Origin: Planctomycetales bacterium
GTDB taxonomy: Bacteria; Planctomycetota; Planctomycetia; Planctomycetales; Planctomycetaceae
Length of the DNA stretch: 64,000 nucleotides
Direction of reading: 5' to 3'
Assembly (NCBI GenBank): GCA_028285345.1
Contig: JANQPT010000014.1
Span: forward strand, 608,334 to 672,333
The translations under genes and the position numbers were made by a program. The notes beneath the pieces are model-generated. The model searched no databases. It worked only from the letters and a program-made list of their open reading frames with translations, and was not told the origin of the DNA. Each line of letters begins with the position of its first letter. Positions within the stretch are counted from its first letter, which is position 1. Positions 54,007-63,475 of this stretch are shown in pieces.

Positions 54007-55665
54007 TTGAGCACCACGCGGAATTCCAACCGCCGCCGTCGCATGCTATTGCTTGCGCCGACCGGAACGGACGACACAGCTCACGAGAGTGTGTCCGAGA
54101 ATGAGCTACCTCAAGATCTGACTCCCAATAAGGCGGTCAATAAGTTTCGCGCCGCTTGCGGTGCGGTTCAGGCAATTTTGATTCGGGTCAGCGGCCCGGG
54201 GATCGAAGAACCGCCGCTGTTTTCGTTTGCGACTCCGTTTGTGGTGATCGGGCGGAGCAAGCGCGCGGATTTGCGTTTGAATCATCCTGACGTCAGCTTG
54301 CGCCACTCCTACCTGCAAATGGTCGGCGGGCGATTGTACTGCGTTGACTTGTTGAGCCGTACCGGAACCGCCCACGAACGGAAGGCCACCCGTGGCGAGT
54401 TGGTCGAGGATGGGGAGTCAATTCGCATCGGCCCGTATCACCTGGACATCATGGACGGGAGCACGTGGGAAGAAGTCGACATGATGGATGTCGGATCGTC
54501 CACGTTCCCAAGTGAACTCGCGACCGATGAAATGGTGCGGGCCAACGTTGAAGTGATGAACATCAAAGGCAAAGGCCGGCGATTTCGACCCGTGGAGGAG
54601 CCGATCACGCTCGTCGGCAATGCGCCCGGTTCACATTTGCGCTTGAAGGACAACAGCATTTCGAAGACACACTGTTCACTGGTGCGTACCGCCGATGCAC
54701 TGTGGTGTGTGGATTTATTGGGTCGTGGAGGAACTCGATTAAACGGCGCGGAAATCCGCATTGGCCGATTATACGACGGTGATCTGCTCAATGTGGGGAA
54801 AGCGAAAATTCGCATTCATTACAGCACGCGGATCGACGAACCGACAGATGTCGAACCCATGCCGCCGACGATTCCTCTGAGAGACCTGCCCGCTGTGGAA
54901 AACACGACCGACGATCAAACAACTCCAGCAGATGATCCGCCGCACGACGCAGATCCCGCCGGCTCGCAGCCGGCGATGCCCGCTGACCAGGCACTTGCCC
55001 AGCAGTTGGCCGACCAATTGCCCCTGTCACTGCCTCCGCTGCCGGTTCCGGCGGCGGTTCCGCAACTACCGCAAGCCACAGGCGGCCAGTCCGACGCCGA
55101 ACGTAATGTCTCCGAGGCATTCGTGATGTCCTTGGTGAATCAGTTCGGTCAGATGCAACAGCAGATGTACCAGCAGTCCCAGCAGGCGATGATGATGCTG
55201 GTGAACATGTTCAGCAGCCTGCATCAGAACCACATGGACCTGATTCGCGACGATCTCAACCGAGTCCAGCAGATCACGGCGGAATTGCAGTCCGTGCAGT
55301 CGCAGATGCTTAACGCGCAGGGCTCGGCGACCAACGTCGACTTCACCCGCGAGGAGGCTGCGGCGACTGCCGAGGAGGGGATCCAGGACGCGGTGATCTC
55401 CCCGCCGGTGCCGGAGAAACCAGCGGCCGCCGAACGTCCCGACAAACCGCAACGGCCGCCGCAGAAACCGCTCGCCGCCGACGCGGAGGAGACGCAACCT
55501 CCGGGCGAGATGGAGCCGCCGCAAAAACGGGAACGCGCCGATCACGCCGGAGTCCAAACGCACGCGTTGCTCAGCGAACGCCTCGCCGAGTTGGAGAATG
55601 AGCGCAACAGCCGTTGGCAAAAAATCATGAAGACGCTGACAGGCATCGGCGGCGGCGGCGCGTGA
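54007..55665 (+). CDS. Double-FHA-domain protein with Pro/Gln-rich tail
   Basis: 552 residues from a TTG at 54007 that has AGGGAG six bases upstream. First FHA domain about 69-150 (VVIGRSKRADLRLNHPDVSL, RHSYLQ), second about 190-275 (LVGNAPGSHLRLKDNSISKT, HCSLV, RLNGAEIRIGRL). FHA domains bind phosphothreonine, so it may read marks made by Hanks-type kinases; two such kinases are in this window. The C-terminal half is low complexity, with Gln/Met stretches (QQQMYQQSQQAMMMLVNMF) and a Lys/Pro/Glu-rich end. Cytoplasmic. Confidence 0.85.
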   Translation: MSTTRNSNRRRRMLLLAPTGTDDTAHESVSENELPQDLTPNKAVNKFRAACGAVQAILIRVSGPGIEEPPLFSFATPFVVIGRSKRADLRLNHPDVSLRHSYLQMVGGRLYCVDLLSRTGTAHERKATRGELVEDGESIRIGPYHLDIMDGSTWEEVDMMDVGSSTFPSELATDEMVRANVEVMNIKGKGRRFRPVEEPITLVGNAPGSHLRLKDNSISKTHCSLVRTADALWCVDLLGRGGTRLNGAEIRIGRLYDGDLLNVGKAKIRIHYSTRIDEPTDVEPMPPTIPLRDLPAVENTTDDQTTPADDPPHDADPAGSQPAMPADQALAQQLADQLPLSLPPLPVPAAVPQLPQATGGQSDAERNVSEAFVMSLVNQFGQMQQQMYQQSQQAMMMLVNMFSSLHQNHMDLIRDDLNRVQQITAELQSVQSQMLNAQGSATNVDFTREEAAATAEEGIQDAVISPPVPEKPAAAERPDKPQRPPQKPLAADAEETQPPGEMEPPQKRERADHAGVQTHALLSERLAELENERNSRWQKIMKTLTGIGGGGA

Positions 55666-55666
55666 G

Positions 55667-55798
55667 CTAGTGGTTTGTCAAATTTCAGATTCTGGGTAGC
55701 CGAACTCGTGAGTGTTCGGAAACTTGCCTGTACCGGCTGAGTTTTCAGAAGTCTCACGACTTCTGCTACCCCAATCTTTAGGTTTGACATTGCACTAG
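55667..55798. repeat. CTAG-ended fold-back element, copy B
   Basis: 132 bases. Left end CTAGTGGTTTGTCAAATTTC and right end, read on the other strand, CTAGTGCAATGTCAAACC, each leading to a GGGTAGC. Inside are two hairpins: CCGAAC...GTTCGG and CAGAAGTC-TCAC-GACTTCTG. It starts two bases after the FHA stop and ends 17 bases before the map stop, filling a convergent gap. Relative of copy A at 32655. Confidence 0.8.
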
Positions 55799-55815
55799 GC
55801 CAAAATCGCCGTTGC

Positions 55816-56619
55816 TCAGAACCGATGCCCTTCCTGCGGGCCTTCCTTGGTCGATGTCAGGATCTCCGGTCCTTGTTCGGTCATCAGGATCGTGTGCTCG
55901 AATTGGGCCGAAAGTTTGCCGTCTTTGGTGCGGACGGTCCAGCCGTCGGATTTGTCCAACACGGTGTCGACCTTGCCCTGGTTGATCATTGGCTCGATCG
56001 TAAAGCAAACCCCGGGTCGTAACGTCTCAAACCGCGCGCCGGGCGTCGGGAAGTGTGGAATGCCGGGATCTTGGTGAAATGCCTGACCGATTCCGTGTCC
56101 TTGATAATCGCGGACGATCGTGTACCCCTCGGGGCGCACGACCTTGGCGATCGCGCGGCCGATCTCGATGACCTTGCTGCCGGGCCGAAGCGCGTTGATT
56201 GCGGCATAGAGGCTGTCGAACGTGACCTGCACCAGTCGGCGTGCTTCGTCGGAGACTTCGCCGATGAGGAACGTCTCCGATTGATCCCCGTGCCAGCCAT
56301 CGACGATCGTCGTCAGGTCGACATTGACAATGTCCCCGTCCTGAAGCGGCCTGTCGTTTGGAATGCCATGGCAGATCACCTCGTTGACGCTGGTGCAGAT
56401 GGTCTTAGGATATCCTTTGTACCCCAAACAGGCGGGTGTGTGTCCGTGGTCAAGTGTGTAATCGTGGACCAGGCGATCGATTTCATCAGTGGTCACGCCG
56501 GGGACGACGTGCGGGCGGACCGCATCCATCAGTTGCGAGTTGAATTGTGCGGCCGCACGCATTTGATCGCGCTGCTGGGGATTGAGGAGCAAGTTTCGTT
56601 GTTGCATCGTTTTATTCAC
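55816..56619 (-). CDS. map: Methionine aminopeptidase, type I
   Basis: 267 residues from a GTG at 56619 whose bases overlap the stop of the upstream gene (GTGA), with GAGGAAAA just ahead; an ATG at 56607 is the alternative. Metal ligands in [38 protein letters not shown] and QFEHTI; substrate loop in [18 protein letters not shown]. Removes the N-terminal methionine of nascent proteins. The overlap with a ceramidase-like gene is unusual for map. Confidence 0.95.
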   Translation of the reverse strand: MNKTMQQRNLLLNPQQRDQMRAAAQFNSQLMDAVRPHVVPGVTTDEIDRLVHDYTLDHGHTPACLGYKGYPKTICTSVNEVICHGIPNDRPLQDGDIVNVDLTTIVDGWHGDQSETFLIGEVSDEARRLVQVTFDSLYAAINALRPGSKVIEIGRAIAKVVRPEGYTIVRDYQGHGIGQAFHQDPGIPHFPTPGARFETLRPGVCFTIEPMINQGKVDTVLDKSDGWTVRTKDGKLSAQFEHTILMTEQGPEILTSTKEGPQEGHRF

Positions 56620-58007
56620 TTTTCCTCAGTCTTTGAGGGCTGTTGGGGAATGGAATAGCCGAGTTTCCTGCCTGCGCGGCGAACTCCCTCCAAAACCTTT
56701 TCCTGGACGCTATCCGTAAACGGGCCGGGAAGCGGGCCGTATAACATCGCGCCGCCGGCTTCGTATCCACCCTCTTTCAATACGCGAGCGGAGGGCAAAT
56801 AACCAAATACGTCGTTGCTGTATCCGGCGACCCACACATACGGCAGGGATGAAAACTCCGCCTTCACCAATCGAGAATAATCGACAACTACTTCGCCGCC
56901 GATCGCCACCAGCAGTAGTTGATCGCCCAAACGAACCGCTTGGATCGGACAAGGGTAACTTACCTCAATCTGTTCGCTGCGGTCCAGTTTGCCCAGCAGA
57001 TAATCGGCTTTACGCCGACGGTAGACGTTTTTCGACTCTTGGTCCGCTTCCAATTCCTCGCGCGGCGGCAGCGGCGCGAAATCGAGTGCAACTTCCAGGA
57101 AGGCTGTATCGAGGCTAAGAGTGATTTCGGTCTGCGGTCCGTTGACGGCGCGGTTGACCGCATCGGCCAACTCCCGCCCGTGTTTGCGGGCCAGTTCGAT
57201 CTTGCCGCGCGGGTAAGGATTCTGATCGCCGCCGGTGCCGGCGACAAACAGTGCCGCCACTCCCGGGAAATCCTGTTCGATGTCGGTTTGTGCAAATCCG
57301 GCATAATCGCCGTTGAATCGCATGATGCCGGTTGAGGTGTTGTGGCAGGCATATCCGAAGAGGATCGCCCGCCGTTTGCCCGCCGGTGATGTTACTTGTA
57401 GCACCGGCACATCGTGGTCGGTGGGTCCCTCATCGTAGCGGCGGTTGATATAGCCCTTGTCGGTCGGGTACCGCCGGTTCTTGGCAAACTCCGCGGTCGA
57501 CTTCGCGAATGACAACTTCGCCGGTTGTAAGTCTTGCAGAGCATCGCCAATCAGATCGACGATCGCCGTCTCCAATGTTTCGCGATACGCGGCGATCTGC
57601 CGGCTGTATTTGTCGTCCAGTTTGTGAATTTGGTCCCGTTCCGGTCGCAACTCCGGGCCGCAGTGCGTGTGCGATGCATTCAACAGCAGGCCGGCGCGGG
57701 GCAGTTGATATTTCTTGAGTGCCCGCCGCGATACGTTGACCGCGAGCGAGCGGGGAATTCCGATCAGATCAGCCGTCACAATCACGATTCGCTGTTCGCC
57801 TGACTGCAGCGCGAGCGCTTTGGCATAAAGCTCGGCCAGTGTTCCCTCGGCGGGTTTTTTCCGGGCGGCATAGCCACCCATCCACATCGGTTCTGCCGGC
57901 GTGATCGGCGCAACGGCAACACCCGCCTGCCATTGAGGCTCCGCGGCCCGCGCGGCTGTTGAGCCGATGATGAGGATTAGGGCGACGAACAGCGCACGCT
58001 GCGTCAT
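56616..58007 (-). CDS. Neutral/alkaline ceramidase-like secreted protein
   Basis: 463 residues from the ATG at 58007 (AAAGGA eight bases upstream; a GTG at 58010 precedes it). Signal peptide about 1-22. Match to the neutral-ceramidase N-terminal domain: [30 protein letters not shown], the catalytic/zinc region [13 protein letters not shown], and later [20 protein letters not shown] and [14 protein letters not shown]. Related proteins hydrolyse ceramides; planctomycete members are often unassigned. Its TGA overlaps the map start, so the two are likely co-transcribed. Confidence 0.86.
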   Translation of the reverse strand: MTQRALFVALILIIGSTAARAAEPQWQAGVAVAPITPAEPMWMGGYAARKKPAEGTLAELYAKALALQSGEQRIVIVTADLIGIPRSLAVNVSRRALKKYQLPRAGLLLNASHTHCGPELRPERDQIHKLDDKYSRQIAAYRETLETAIVDLIGDALQDLQPAKLSFAKSTAEFAKNRRYPTDKGYINRRYDEGPTDHDVPVLQVTSPAGKRRAILFGYACHNTSTGIMRFNGDYAGFAQTDIEQDFPGVAALFVAGTGGDQNPYPRGKIELARKHGRELADAVNRAVNGPQTEITLSLDTAFLEVALDFAPLPPREELEADQESKNVYRRRKADYLLGKLDRSEQIEVSYPCPIQAVRLGDQLLLVAIGGEVVVDYSRLVKAEFSSLPYVWVAGYSNDVFGYLPSARVLKEGGYEAGGAMLYGPLPGPFTDSVQEKVLEGVRRAGRKLGYSIPQQPSKTEEK

Positions 58008-58161
58008 CACAGTGTCCTTTGGTATCTCGAAGCGCCTGTTGTGAATCGGAGGGAACGACTCGCTGCCTTATACCATGAGCGGTTGCGCATTGCGACTCGG
58101 GCGAAATCGCAAGCCGCGATGGCTGACTCGATCGGGTCGGGTGATCTTTTCAATCGGTGGT

Positions 58162-60078
58162 CTATCCCGGACCGGTTTGACGGAGATCGCCGTCGCGGAC
58201 CGTGACTCCTTGCTCGTCCAGGAATTCGCAGAGCGGCACGGCGTACTTGCGGCTGATGCCCCAGGCTTCCCGCAACTGCGACATGGTCGACGGGCCCGAC
58301 TCGCTGATGAACTTGCGGCAGATGTTGACAGCTGACTCGACGGCTGCGGGTGTGAAGTACAGTTCGTCGGAAATGCGGATCAACAGTCCGTCTTCAACGC
58401 ACAAATGAATCAACGGTCCAAGTTGGTCTTTGCCGAGTTCGAGCTGCGCCGCGAGTTCCTTCGTCGTGGGTGGAGCCAGTCCGCCGGCGTGAATGGTTTC
58501 GATGATCGCATCGCGCTGGGCACGCTGTTTCTTCGACAGTTTGACTTGAGCGTCCGCCGGGCCGAGGTCGTTGCCCACGCGCGCCAGGCTGCCCTCTTTG
58601 AGCATGGATTCAAAAACAGCCTCTAAGACTCCCGGCTGTGTCATGTTTCGGCAGGCCGTCAGCAATGTCGTCTGCGGCAAGGCTCGACGAGGTTGGTGCC
58701 GGGCGAGTTCGCCGCGAATTCGCTTCAGGATCCGCTGTGACAAATCTTCCACTCGTTGTCGGTGAACGATGAACTTCCGCTCTTTGTGCCGCAATGTGCG
58801 GAGCACGCCGTTTTTCCGCAGTGTGTCCAACGCGGCCTCCGCTTGATCGGCCGCAAGTCCGGCCCTCCAGGCCAGAAACTCGGGGCGGGTATCGACTGTA
58901 TCCAATTGCGCGTAGACGGCGGAAAGCCGTTCGGCAGGATCGTGATTGTGCAGCGCCTCGCAGAGGGTGCTGACATCTTTAATCCGCCGCCGGGGTGCGA
59001 TGTGCGGATCGAGAATCTGTCCGCCTCCGACGGTCAGCGCCGGAGATTGCCGGCGCAGAATAAACCGCTGTCCGTAGGTCGCGACGACAGGCCGGGCAAG
59101 GCGAATCTCGGCATAGCCGGTCGTCCCCGGGAGTACCGGGCCCTCTTTGAGAATCAGGCGTGCCGCGGTTTCACTGGTTCCCATATGCAATGTGAACTGA
59201 CCGCGGTGCTTGAGCGTCACGCCGGGGTGCGAAAGACACTTGAGTTCCACCAGCAATCGCCGCGTCGGCTCCATAAAATCGATCGCCGCCAATTCATCTC
59301 CGCGATGGACGTCGTCGGCCTTGACGCCGGCCAGATTGATTGCCGTGCGTTGCCGCACTCCGCTCTCTGCGGCCTCGACGCCGTGATTTTGCACACTGCG
59401 GACGCGGACCGTCGCTTTTGCCGGCAGCAATTCCAGTGACTCTCCCGGCTGCACCTCGCCGCTGAGGACCGTGCCGGTGACGACCGTTCCGTGTCCTTCG
59501 ATCGAATAAACCGAATCGATCGGCATCCGGAAAAACGTTGCGGACGACGGCCACTGGTATTGTTCAGCAACTTCGGCCAGTTTCTCCCGCAACCGGTCAA
59601 TCCCTGCGCCGGATTCTGATGAGACCGGGATGATCGGGCAGCCCTCTAGAAACGTCCCAGCCGTCAGTTCTTCGAGTTCCGCCTCGACCAATTCCACCAG
59701 CTCCGCTTCGACGAGATCCGTCTTGGTAATCGCGACCACGCCGGTCTGGACGCCCAGCAAGTCCATGATTTCCAGATGCTCACGGGTTTGCGGCATCACG
59801 CCGTCGTCGGCGGCGACTGCCAGTAAGGCGAGGTTCATGCCGGTGGCGCCGGCGACCATGTTTTTGATGAACCGCTCATGGCCGGGGACGTCGACGATGC
59901 CAAACTGAAACCCGCCCGCTTCCCAATGAGCGAAGCCGAGATCGATCGATATCCCCCGCGCTTTTTCTTCCGGAAGGCGGTCGGTGTCGATTCCGCTCAG
60001 GCGCGCGACCAGCCGCGTCTTGCCGTGATCGATATGGCCGGCGGTACCGATGATGACGTGTTTCAATTGGGTCGCCAT
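58162..60078 (-). CDS. selB: Selenocysteine-specific elongation factor SelB
   Basis: 638 residues. GTPase domain [60 protein letters not shown] and [12 protein letters not shown]; then domains II-III ([20 protein letters not shown]) and a C-terminal run of winged helices (about 390-638) that bind the SECIS hairpin. It delivers Sec-tRNA to in-frame UGA. selA, selC and selD are not seen in the window. Start ATG at 60078. Confidence 0.93.
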   Translation of the reverse strand: MATQLKHVIIGTAGHIDHGKTRLVARLSGIDTDRLPEEKARGISIDLGFAHWEAGGFQFGIVDVPGHERFIKNMVAGATGMNLALLAVAADDGVMPQTREHLEIMDLLGVQTGVVAITKTDLVEAELVELVEAELEELTAGTFLEGCPIIPVSSESGAGIDRLREKLAEVAEQYQWPSSATFFRMPIDSVYSIEGHGTVVTGTVLSGEVQPGESLELLPAKATVRVRSVQNHGVEAAESGVRQRTAINLAGVKADDVHRGDELAAIDFMEPTRRLLVELKCLSHPGVTLKHRGQFTLHMGTSETAARLILKEGPVLPGTTGYAEIRLARPVVATYGQRFILRRQSPALTVGGGQILDPHIAPRRRIKDVSTLCEALHNHDPAERLSAVYAQLDTVDTRPEFLAWRAGLAADQAEAALDTLRKNGVLRTLRHKERKFIVHRQRVEDLSQRILKRIRGELARHQPRRALPQTTLLTACRNMTQPGVLEAVFESMLKEGSLARVGNDLGPADAQVKLSKKQRAQRDAIIETIHAGGLAPPTTKELAAQLELGKDQLGPLIHLCVEDGLLIRISDELYFTPAAVESAVNICRKFISESGPSTMSQLREAWGISRKYAVPLCEFLDEQGVTVRDGDLRQTGPG

Positions 60079-60444
60079 GGATGTGGAGTTCGCGGACGGC
60101 GAAAGTTGCGTTCAGCGAGCGTCAGGGATTGCGCTGTGTCCCCCATTTGAGCTTCCGCAACGGTCAAAAATCAAGACTGAGCCACGATTGTCGGGCGCAA
60201 AAATAAGCCGCCTGGGAGTCGTGTGACCCCCAGGCGACTTACCACACCAAACACCAAACACTCTGCCAGCGCATCTCGATTCGGTCGATCGAGAATTGAG
60301 AGAAATTGTAAACTCGTGCGGAGTTTCCGCTTCCGGGTCTCTATCTGATTGGCTTCTCGACACTTAACGACGGCCGATCTGATGGAGGCGATCAACGCGT
60401 CTATCTTGTTATCCGACGCACCCTCGACAACGGGGCAGACGGAC
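60079..60444. other. Non-coding stretch upstream of selB, with a hairpin
   Basis: No gene. Bases 60205-60240 form a hairpin: AAGCCGCCTGGGAG and CCCCCAGGCGACTT with a few G-U or mismatched pairs. I searched by eye for a selenocysteine tRNA and found none. Confidence 0.5.
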
Positions 60445-60473
60445 TTGACCGAATTTTTGCATTTGGATAATTT
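60445..60473 (+). promoter_or_regulatory. Candidate sigma-70-type promoter
   Basis: TTGACC (60445-60450), 17 bases, TAATTT (60468-60473). It lies 135 bases before the ATG at 60608 and would give a ~125-base leader. AT-rich spacer supports it. Confidence 0.5.
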
Positions 60474-60607
60474 TCCCGCCGCGAATTCGGAGCCAGGCGA
60501 ATCTGGACCGGTTGCGGGGGCAAGCCGGCAGCGTCACCGCCTGAAACTCTGGAGTTCGCAGTCTCACCCACTCTCATTAGTCTACGCTGCTTCTCAGGAA
60601 GGAACCC

Positions 60608-61705
60608 ATGACCCGCATGTTCCCCCGCATTCTGTTCTTTGGCGCTGTGACGGCCGTTTCCTTGGGAAACTCGGCCTTCGCCCAGGTTTGGCAGCCGGCG
60701 TGCAACACCTGTGCACCGGCTCCGATTGTGCAGTACGTCCCTCCGCAGCCTTGCTACACCACGGTTCCAGTGACCGAAATGCGCGAGTATCGCCACGTGG
60801 TGCAAAAACCGGTTGTGGAGACCAAGTACGTCGACCAGAAGGTCACGACTTACGAGCCGGTCGTTGAAGACCGCGAAACGGAAGTTCCCACCGTCAGTTA
60901 TCAAGACGTTACCGAATGCCGACAGGTGACTCGCAATTGTGGGTACTGGACAACGCAATACCAGTACCGCCCGAAAATGACCCCTTGCCAGTACGACAGC
61001 CGTCCGGATCTGTTCGGATTTCTGAATCGCGTCGGTTACAGTGTCCGTTCCGCCTTCACGCCGAACTATACCGCGCACCACCAGTACGTCCCGAATGTGC
61101 AGACCGTCAACGTGCCCTACACGCGTCGGGTCGCCGTGCATGGGACTCGCAAAGTCAATTACCGCGTGACCCGCATGGTGCCGCGGACGACGACTCAGAA
61201 AGTGGCCGTCAATACGGTGCGGATGGTGAGCGAGCAAGTTGTCACCCGTCGTCCGGTGACGGTGTATCGCTCCGTGCCGATTGGGACCACGGCGATCACT
61301 TATGCGACCCCCGGCAGCACAAGGTCTGCTCTGGCACCTGTGCCCGATTCCAACTTCCGATCGGCTCGCACGCCCGATGACGATACACGAAGGGATTCCC
61401 GACCGATCGACCGTCGTGACGAGCGCGACGATTCCGAAGGTGACCACGACACATTGGATGAGGCATTCGAACCCTCAACGAGTATCATTCCACGAGCCGA
61501 TGTCGAATTGACCAGAAAGGTGCCCGCTGCAGCGCCGGCCGATGACTTCCGGCTTGCCGGATTCCGCGCTGTCGAAGGTCGCAATTCGACCGCGGCCCGC
61601 GTGGGACAGTGGATGGCCCGCCGTACGCCGTCGCGCTCCGCCCGGCCCGTGCCGCAAGGCCCGGCCTTCCCGGCACAGATGGTTGCCATGATTAGCGACA
61701 AGTAA
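60608..61705 (+). CDS. Exported Val/Tyr/Arg-rich protein, YTV-like
   Basis: 365 residues with a signal peptide (about 1-25, ending GNSAFA-QV). The mature part repeats Val/Tyr/Thr-rich strands: TTVPVTEMREYRHVVQKPVV, VNVPYTRRVAVHGTRKVNYR, VNTVRMVSEQVVTRRPVTVY, as in the planctomycete YTV family. Early cysteines (CNTCAP, CYTT, CRQVTRNCG) may form disulfides. The C-terminal third is Asp/Arg/Ser-rich and unstructured. Probably envelope-located. Strong GGAAGGAA before the ATG and a strong terminator after. Confidence 0.82.
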   Translation: MTRMFPRILFFGAVTAVSLGNSAFAQVWQPACNTCAPAPIVQYVPPQPCYTTVPVTEMREYRHVVQKPVVETKYVDQKVTTYEPVVEDRETEVPTVSYQDVTECRQVTRNCGYWTTQYQYRPKMTPCQYDSRPDLFGFLNRVGYSVRSAFTPNYTAHHQYVPNVQTVNVPYTRRVAVHGTRKVNYRVTRMVPRTTTQKVAVNTVRMVSEQVVTRRPVTVYRSVPIGTTAITYATPGSTRSALAPVPDSNFRSARTPDDDTRRDSRPIDRRDERDDSEGDHDTLDEAFEPSTSIIPRADVELTRKVPAAAPADDFRLAGFRAVEGRNSTAARVGQWMARRTPSRSARPVPQGPAFPAQMVAMISDK

Positions 61706-61730
61706 CTTTTTCAGCAATGCCGTAATTCAC

Positions 61731-61770
61731 AAACAGGCGCCGGAGCTCGTCATCCGGCGCCTGTTTTTTT
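61731..61770 (+). terminator. Rho-independent terminator
   Basis: AAACAGGCGCCGG and CCGGCGCCTGTTT form a perfect 13-base-pair stem with a 10-base loop, continuing into a run of seven T. It lies 26 bases after the YTV-like gene stop. Confidence 0.9.
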
Positions 61771-61810
61771 GTGATGATGTGGTTATTCCCTTACCGTCTA
61801 AGATTCGTTC

Positions 61811-62035
61811 AGCCCCGTAGGGGCCCTGACAAGTCAGCCCAGGGCAAAGCGCAGCGCCGCCCTGGGTAGGATTGCAATTGTCGTCCGAAGCCCCACCGGG
61901 GCGGTACAAGTTCACTTATCTGCCGCCGTTTCAGGGCTGTGAGGATTGGCACTCCGATACCCAGGGCGGCGCTTCGTGGCGTCCGCCACTTCGCTCTGTC
62001 CTGGGCTTGCTTGTCAGGGCCCCTTCGGGGCAGCT
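61811..62035. repeat. Long GCCCCG fold-back repeat
   Basis: The left arm (61811-61868) begins AGCCCCGTAGGGGCCCTGAC and runs through AGCCCAGGGCAAAGCG and GCGCCGCCCTGGGTA. The right arm (61958-62035) carries the inverse, with one extra 20-base piece that is itself a hairpin (GTGGCG-GA-CGCCAC). The middle has GCCCC-ACC-GGGGC. Typical fold-back repeat of planctomycete intergenic DNA; it sits between the convergent YTV and flavoprotein genes. Confidence 0.85.
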
Positions 62036-62108
62036 TTTGGTTTGACGACACGAATCGGCGATTCGTTGTTCCCGAATGATACGAGAACTCTCCTGGCAGA
62101 CGAAGAGA

Positions 62109-63398
62109 CTAATCGTTTTCATCAATCACAAGTTGGCCGGCTTTGCCCACCGTATCTTTCAAACGGATGGGCTTCGTCGGCAACCGTAGCACACCGGCAA
62201 GATGGTGCAGCCAGACGATCAAGCCTTGTTGCGGATGAAAGTAAAGTTCGTGTAACGCCTTCTGAGTCTTATTGCCGACGACGGCCGTGTACTCGCTGCC
62301 CGGCAACTGAAAAAACGTGTGCAGTTGAAAGCTGCTTGCTCCGCGGAGCGCGTATTCCAGCGCGATCTTTCCGCTGTGAATGTTGCCGGTTGCGGACCAC
62401 GGGAGCATCGAGTCCTGTTCGGCTGCGAAACGAGACATCACCCGCAGGTTGCGGTCACTCAAATCGGGACCGCCGTACGCGATACCGCGCGTTCCTTCAA
62501 ATTCACGTTCCGGATCAAATAATCGATTGCCGTAGATGAAGAAATCGGGCGGCTGGTCCGATTCGTGTATCGCGCGGAGCATGTCGAGCTGAAACTGGTC
62601 GTCAAACAGTGCATTAAACAGTTTCAACCCCACGCGAACTTGCGCGGCCTCGTCGACGCCGCTGCGAATGAGACGTGGCACGGTTTGGAGCCACTGCAGG
62701 ATTTGTTTCTGCTGAGCGGCACGCTCGCTGCCGGCTAATGTCGGGCTGAAATCTTTTTCCAGCGGCATCGGAGAAACTGCGTCTCCGCCGGACCGCCACG
62801 CGTTAAGCAAGAGAGCGGTTGTATGACGGTACTCCGCCTCATTCCAGCCGTTCTCGCCGATGCCGGGCAGGTGATACTTGCAGGAGGGCACGATGAGCGT
62901 GCCTTCGGACGACGCGATCTGTTGCGCGTCGCGGATTAGTTGCAGATACTCGTCGAAGGTGCCCCACCAGCCGCGTCCCTTCCAGCTGACCGTCCAGCCC
63001 CGCGTTCCGGATTGGCCGGTGATCGGTTCCACGACCATTCGCGATTCTTGAACCGCCCAGTCTTGCATGGCGCGGCCGCCTGATTCGTCTTCGGCAATCA
63101 CTGTTTTGAGGACGACGAACCCCAGCCCGGCTTGGACGTCCTCCGCGACTTGACGCGCGGTCATCGACAGTTGTCCGGACGCTTTGCCCCAAGGGTTTTT
63201 GATCGGCGCGCCGGCGTATTCGGCGGAGACATCGATGCGGTAGCGCTCCGCGAGGTAATCCTCAAGCGGGTCCGGCCAACCGTTTTCAGCGAATTCTTGA
63301 TAATCGTTTGCGACCTCCTCAACGAGAGCTCGTTCCACTTGCGGCTGAGCGGGAAGTAATTCAGGAGTCGGATGGTCGCCCATAATGCCGGGAGTCAC
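62109..63398 (-). CDS. Dihydroorotate-dehydrogenase-like flavoprotein (TIM barrel)
   Basis: 429 residues from a GTG at 63398, or 424 from the ATG at 63383; no clear ribosome-binding site for either. The FMN-barrel pattern is seen: IKNPWGKASGQLSMTARQVA, GLGFVVLKTVIAEDESGG, then SCKYHLPG and ATGNIHSGKIALEYALRGAS near the C-terminus, similar in position to the phosphate-binding GG..S/A..A..... of class 1 DHOD and dihydropyrimidine dehydrogenase. The typical catalytic Cys/Ser loop is not obvious, so a pyrimidine role is not certain. Confidence 0.68.
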   Translation of the reverse strand: MTPGIMGDHPTPELLPAQPQVERALVEEVANDYQEFAENGWPDPLEDYLAERYRIDVSAEYAGAPIKNPWGKASGQLSMTARQVAEDVQAGLGFVVLKTVIAEDESGGRAMQDWAVQESRMVVEPITGQSGTRGWTVSWKGRGWWGTFDEYLQLIRDAQQIASSEGTLIVPSCKYHLPGIGENGWNEAEYRHTTALLLNAWRSGGDAVSPMPLEKDFSPTLAGSERAAQQKQILQWLQTVPRLIRSGVDEAAQVRVGLKLFNALFDDQFQLDMLRAIHESDQPPDFFIYGNRLFDPEREFEGTRGIAYGGPDLSDRNLRVMSRFAAEQDSMLPWSATGNIHSGKIALEYALRGASSFQLHTFFQLPGSEYTAVVGNKTQKALHELYFHPQQGLIVWLHHLAGVLRLPTKPIRLKDTVGKAGQLVIDEND

Positions 63399-63475
63399 GT
63401 GGGGTGGAGATTACCGCTTGCGGGACTTATAGTCGCAAGAAACCGTCATTATATCGCAAGGAGGGACGGTAACGG

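Noticed and set aside
53703..54077. 124-codon frame on minus overlapping the FHA gene start
   Set aside because: No ribosome-binding site; its N-terminus is antisense to the FHA gene; low-complexity translation.
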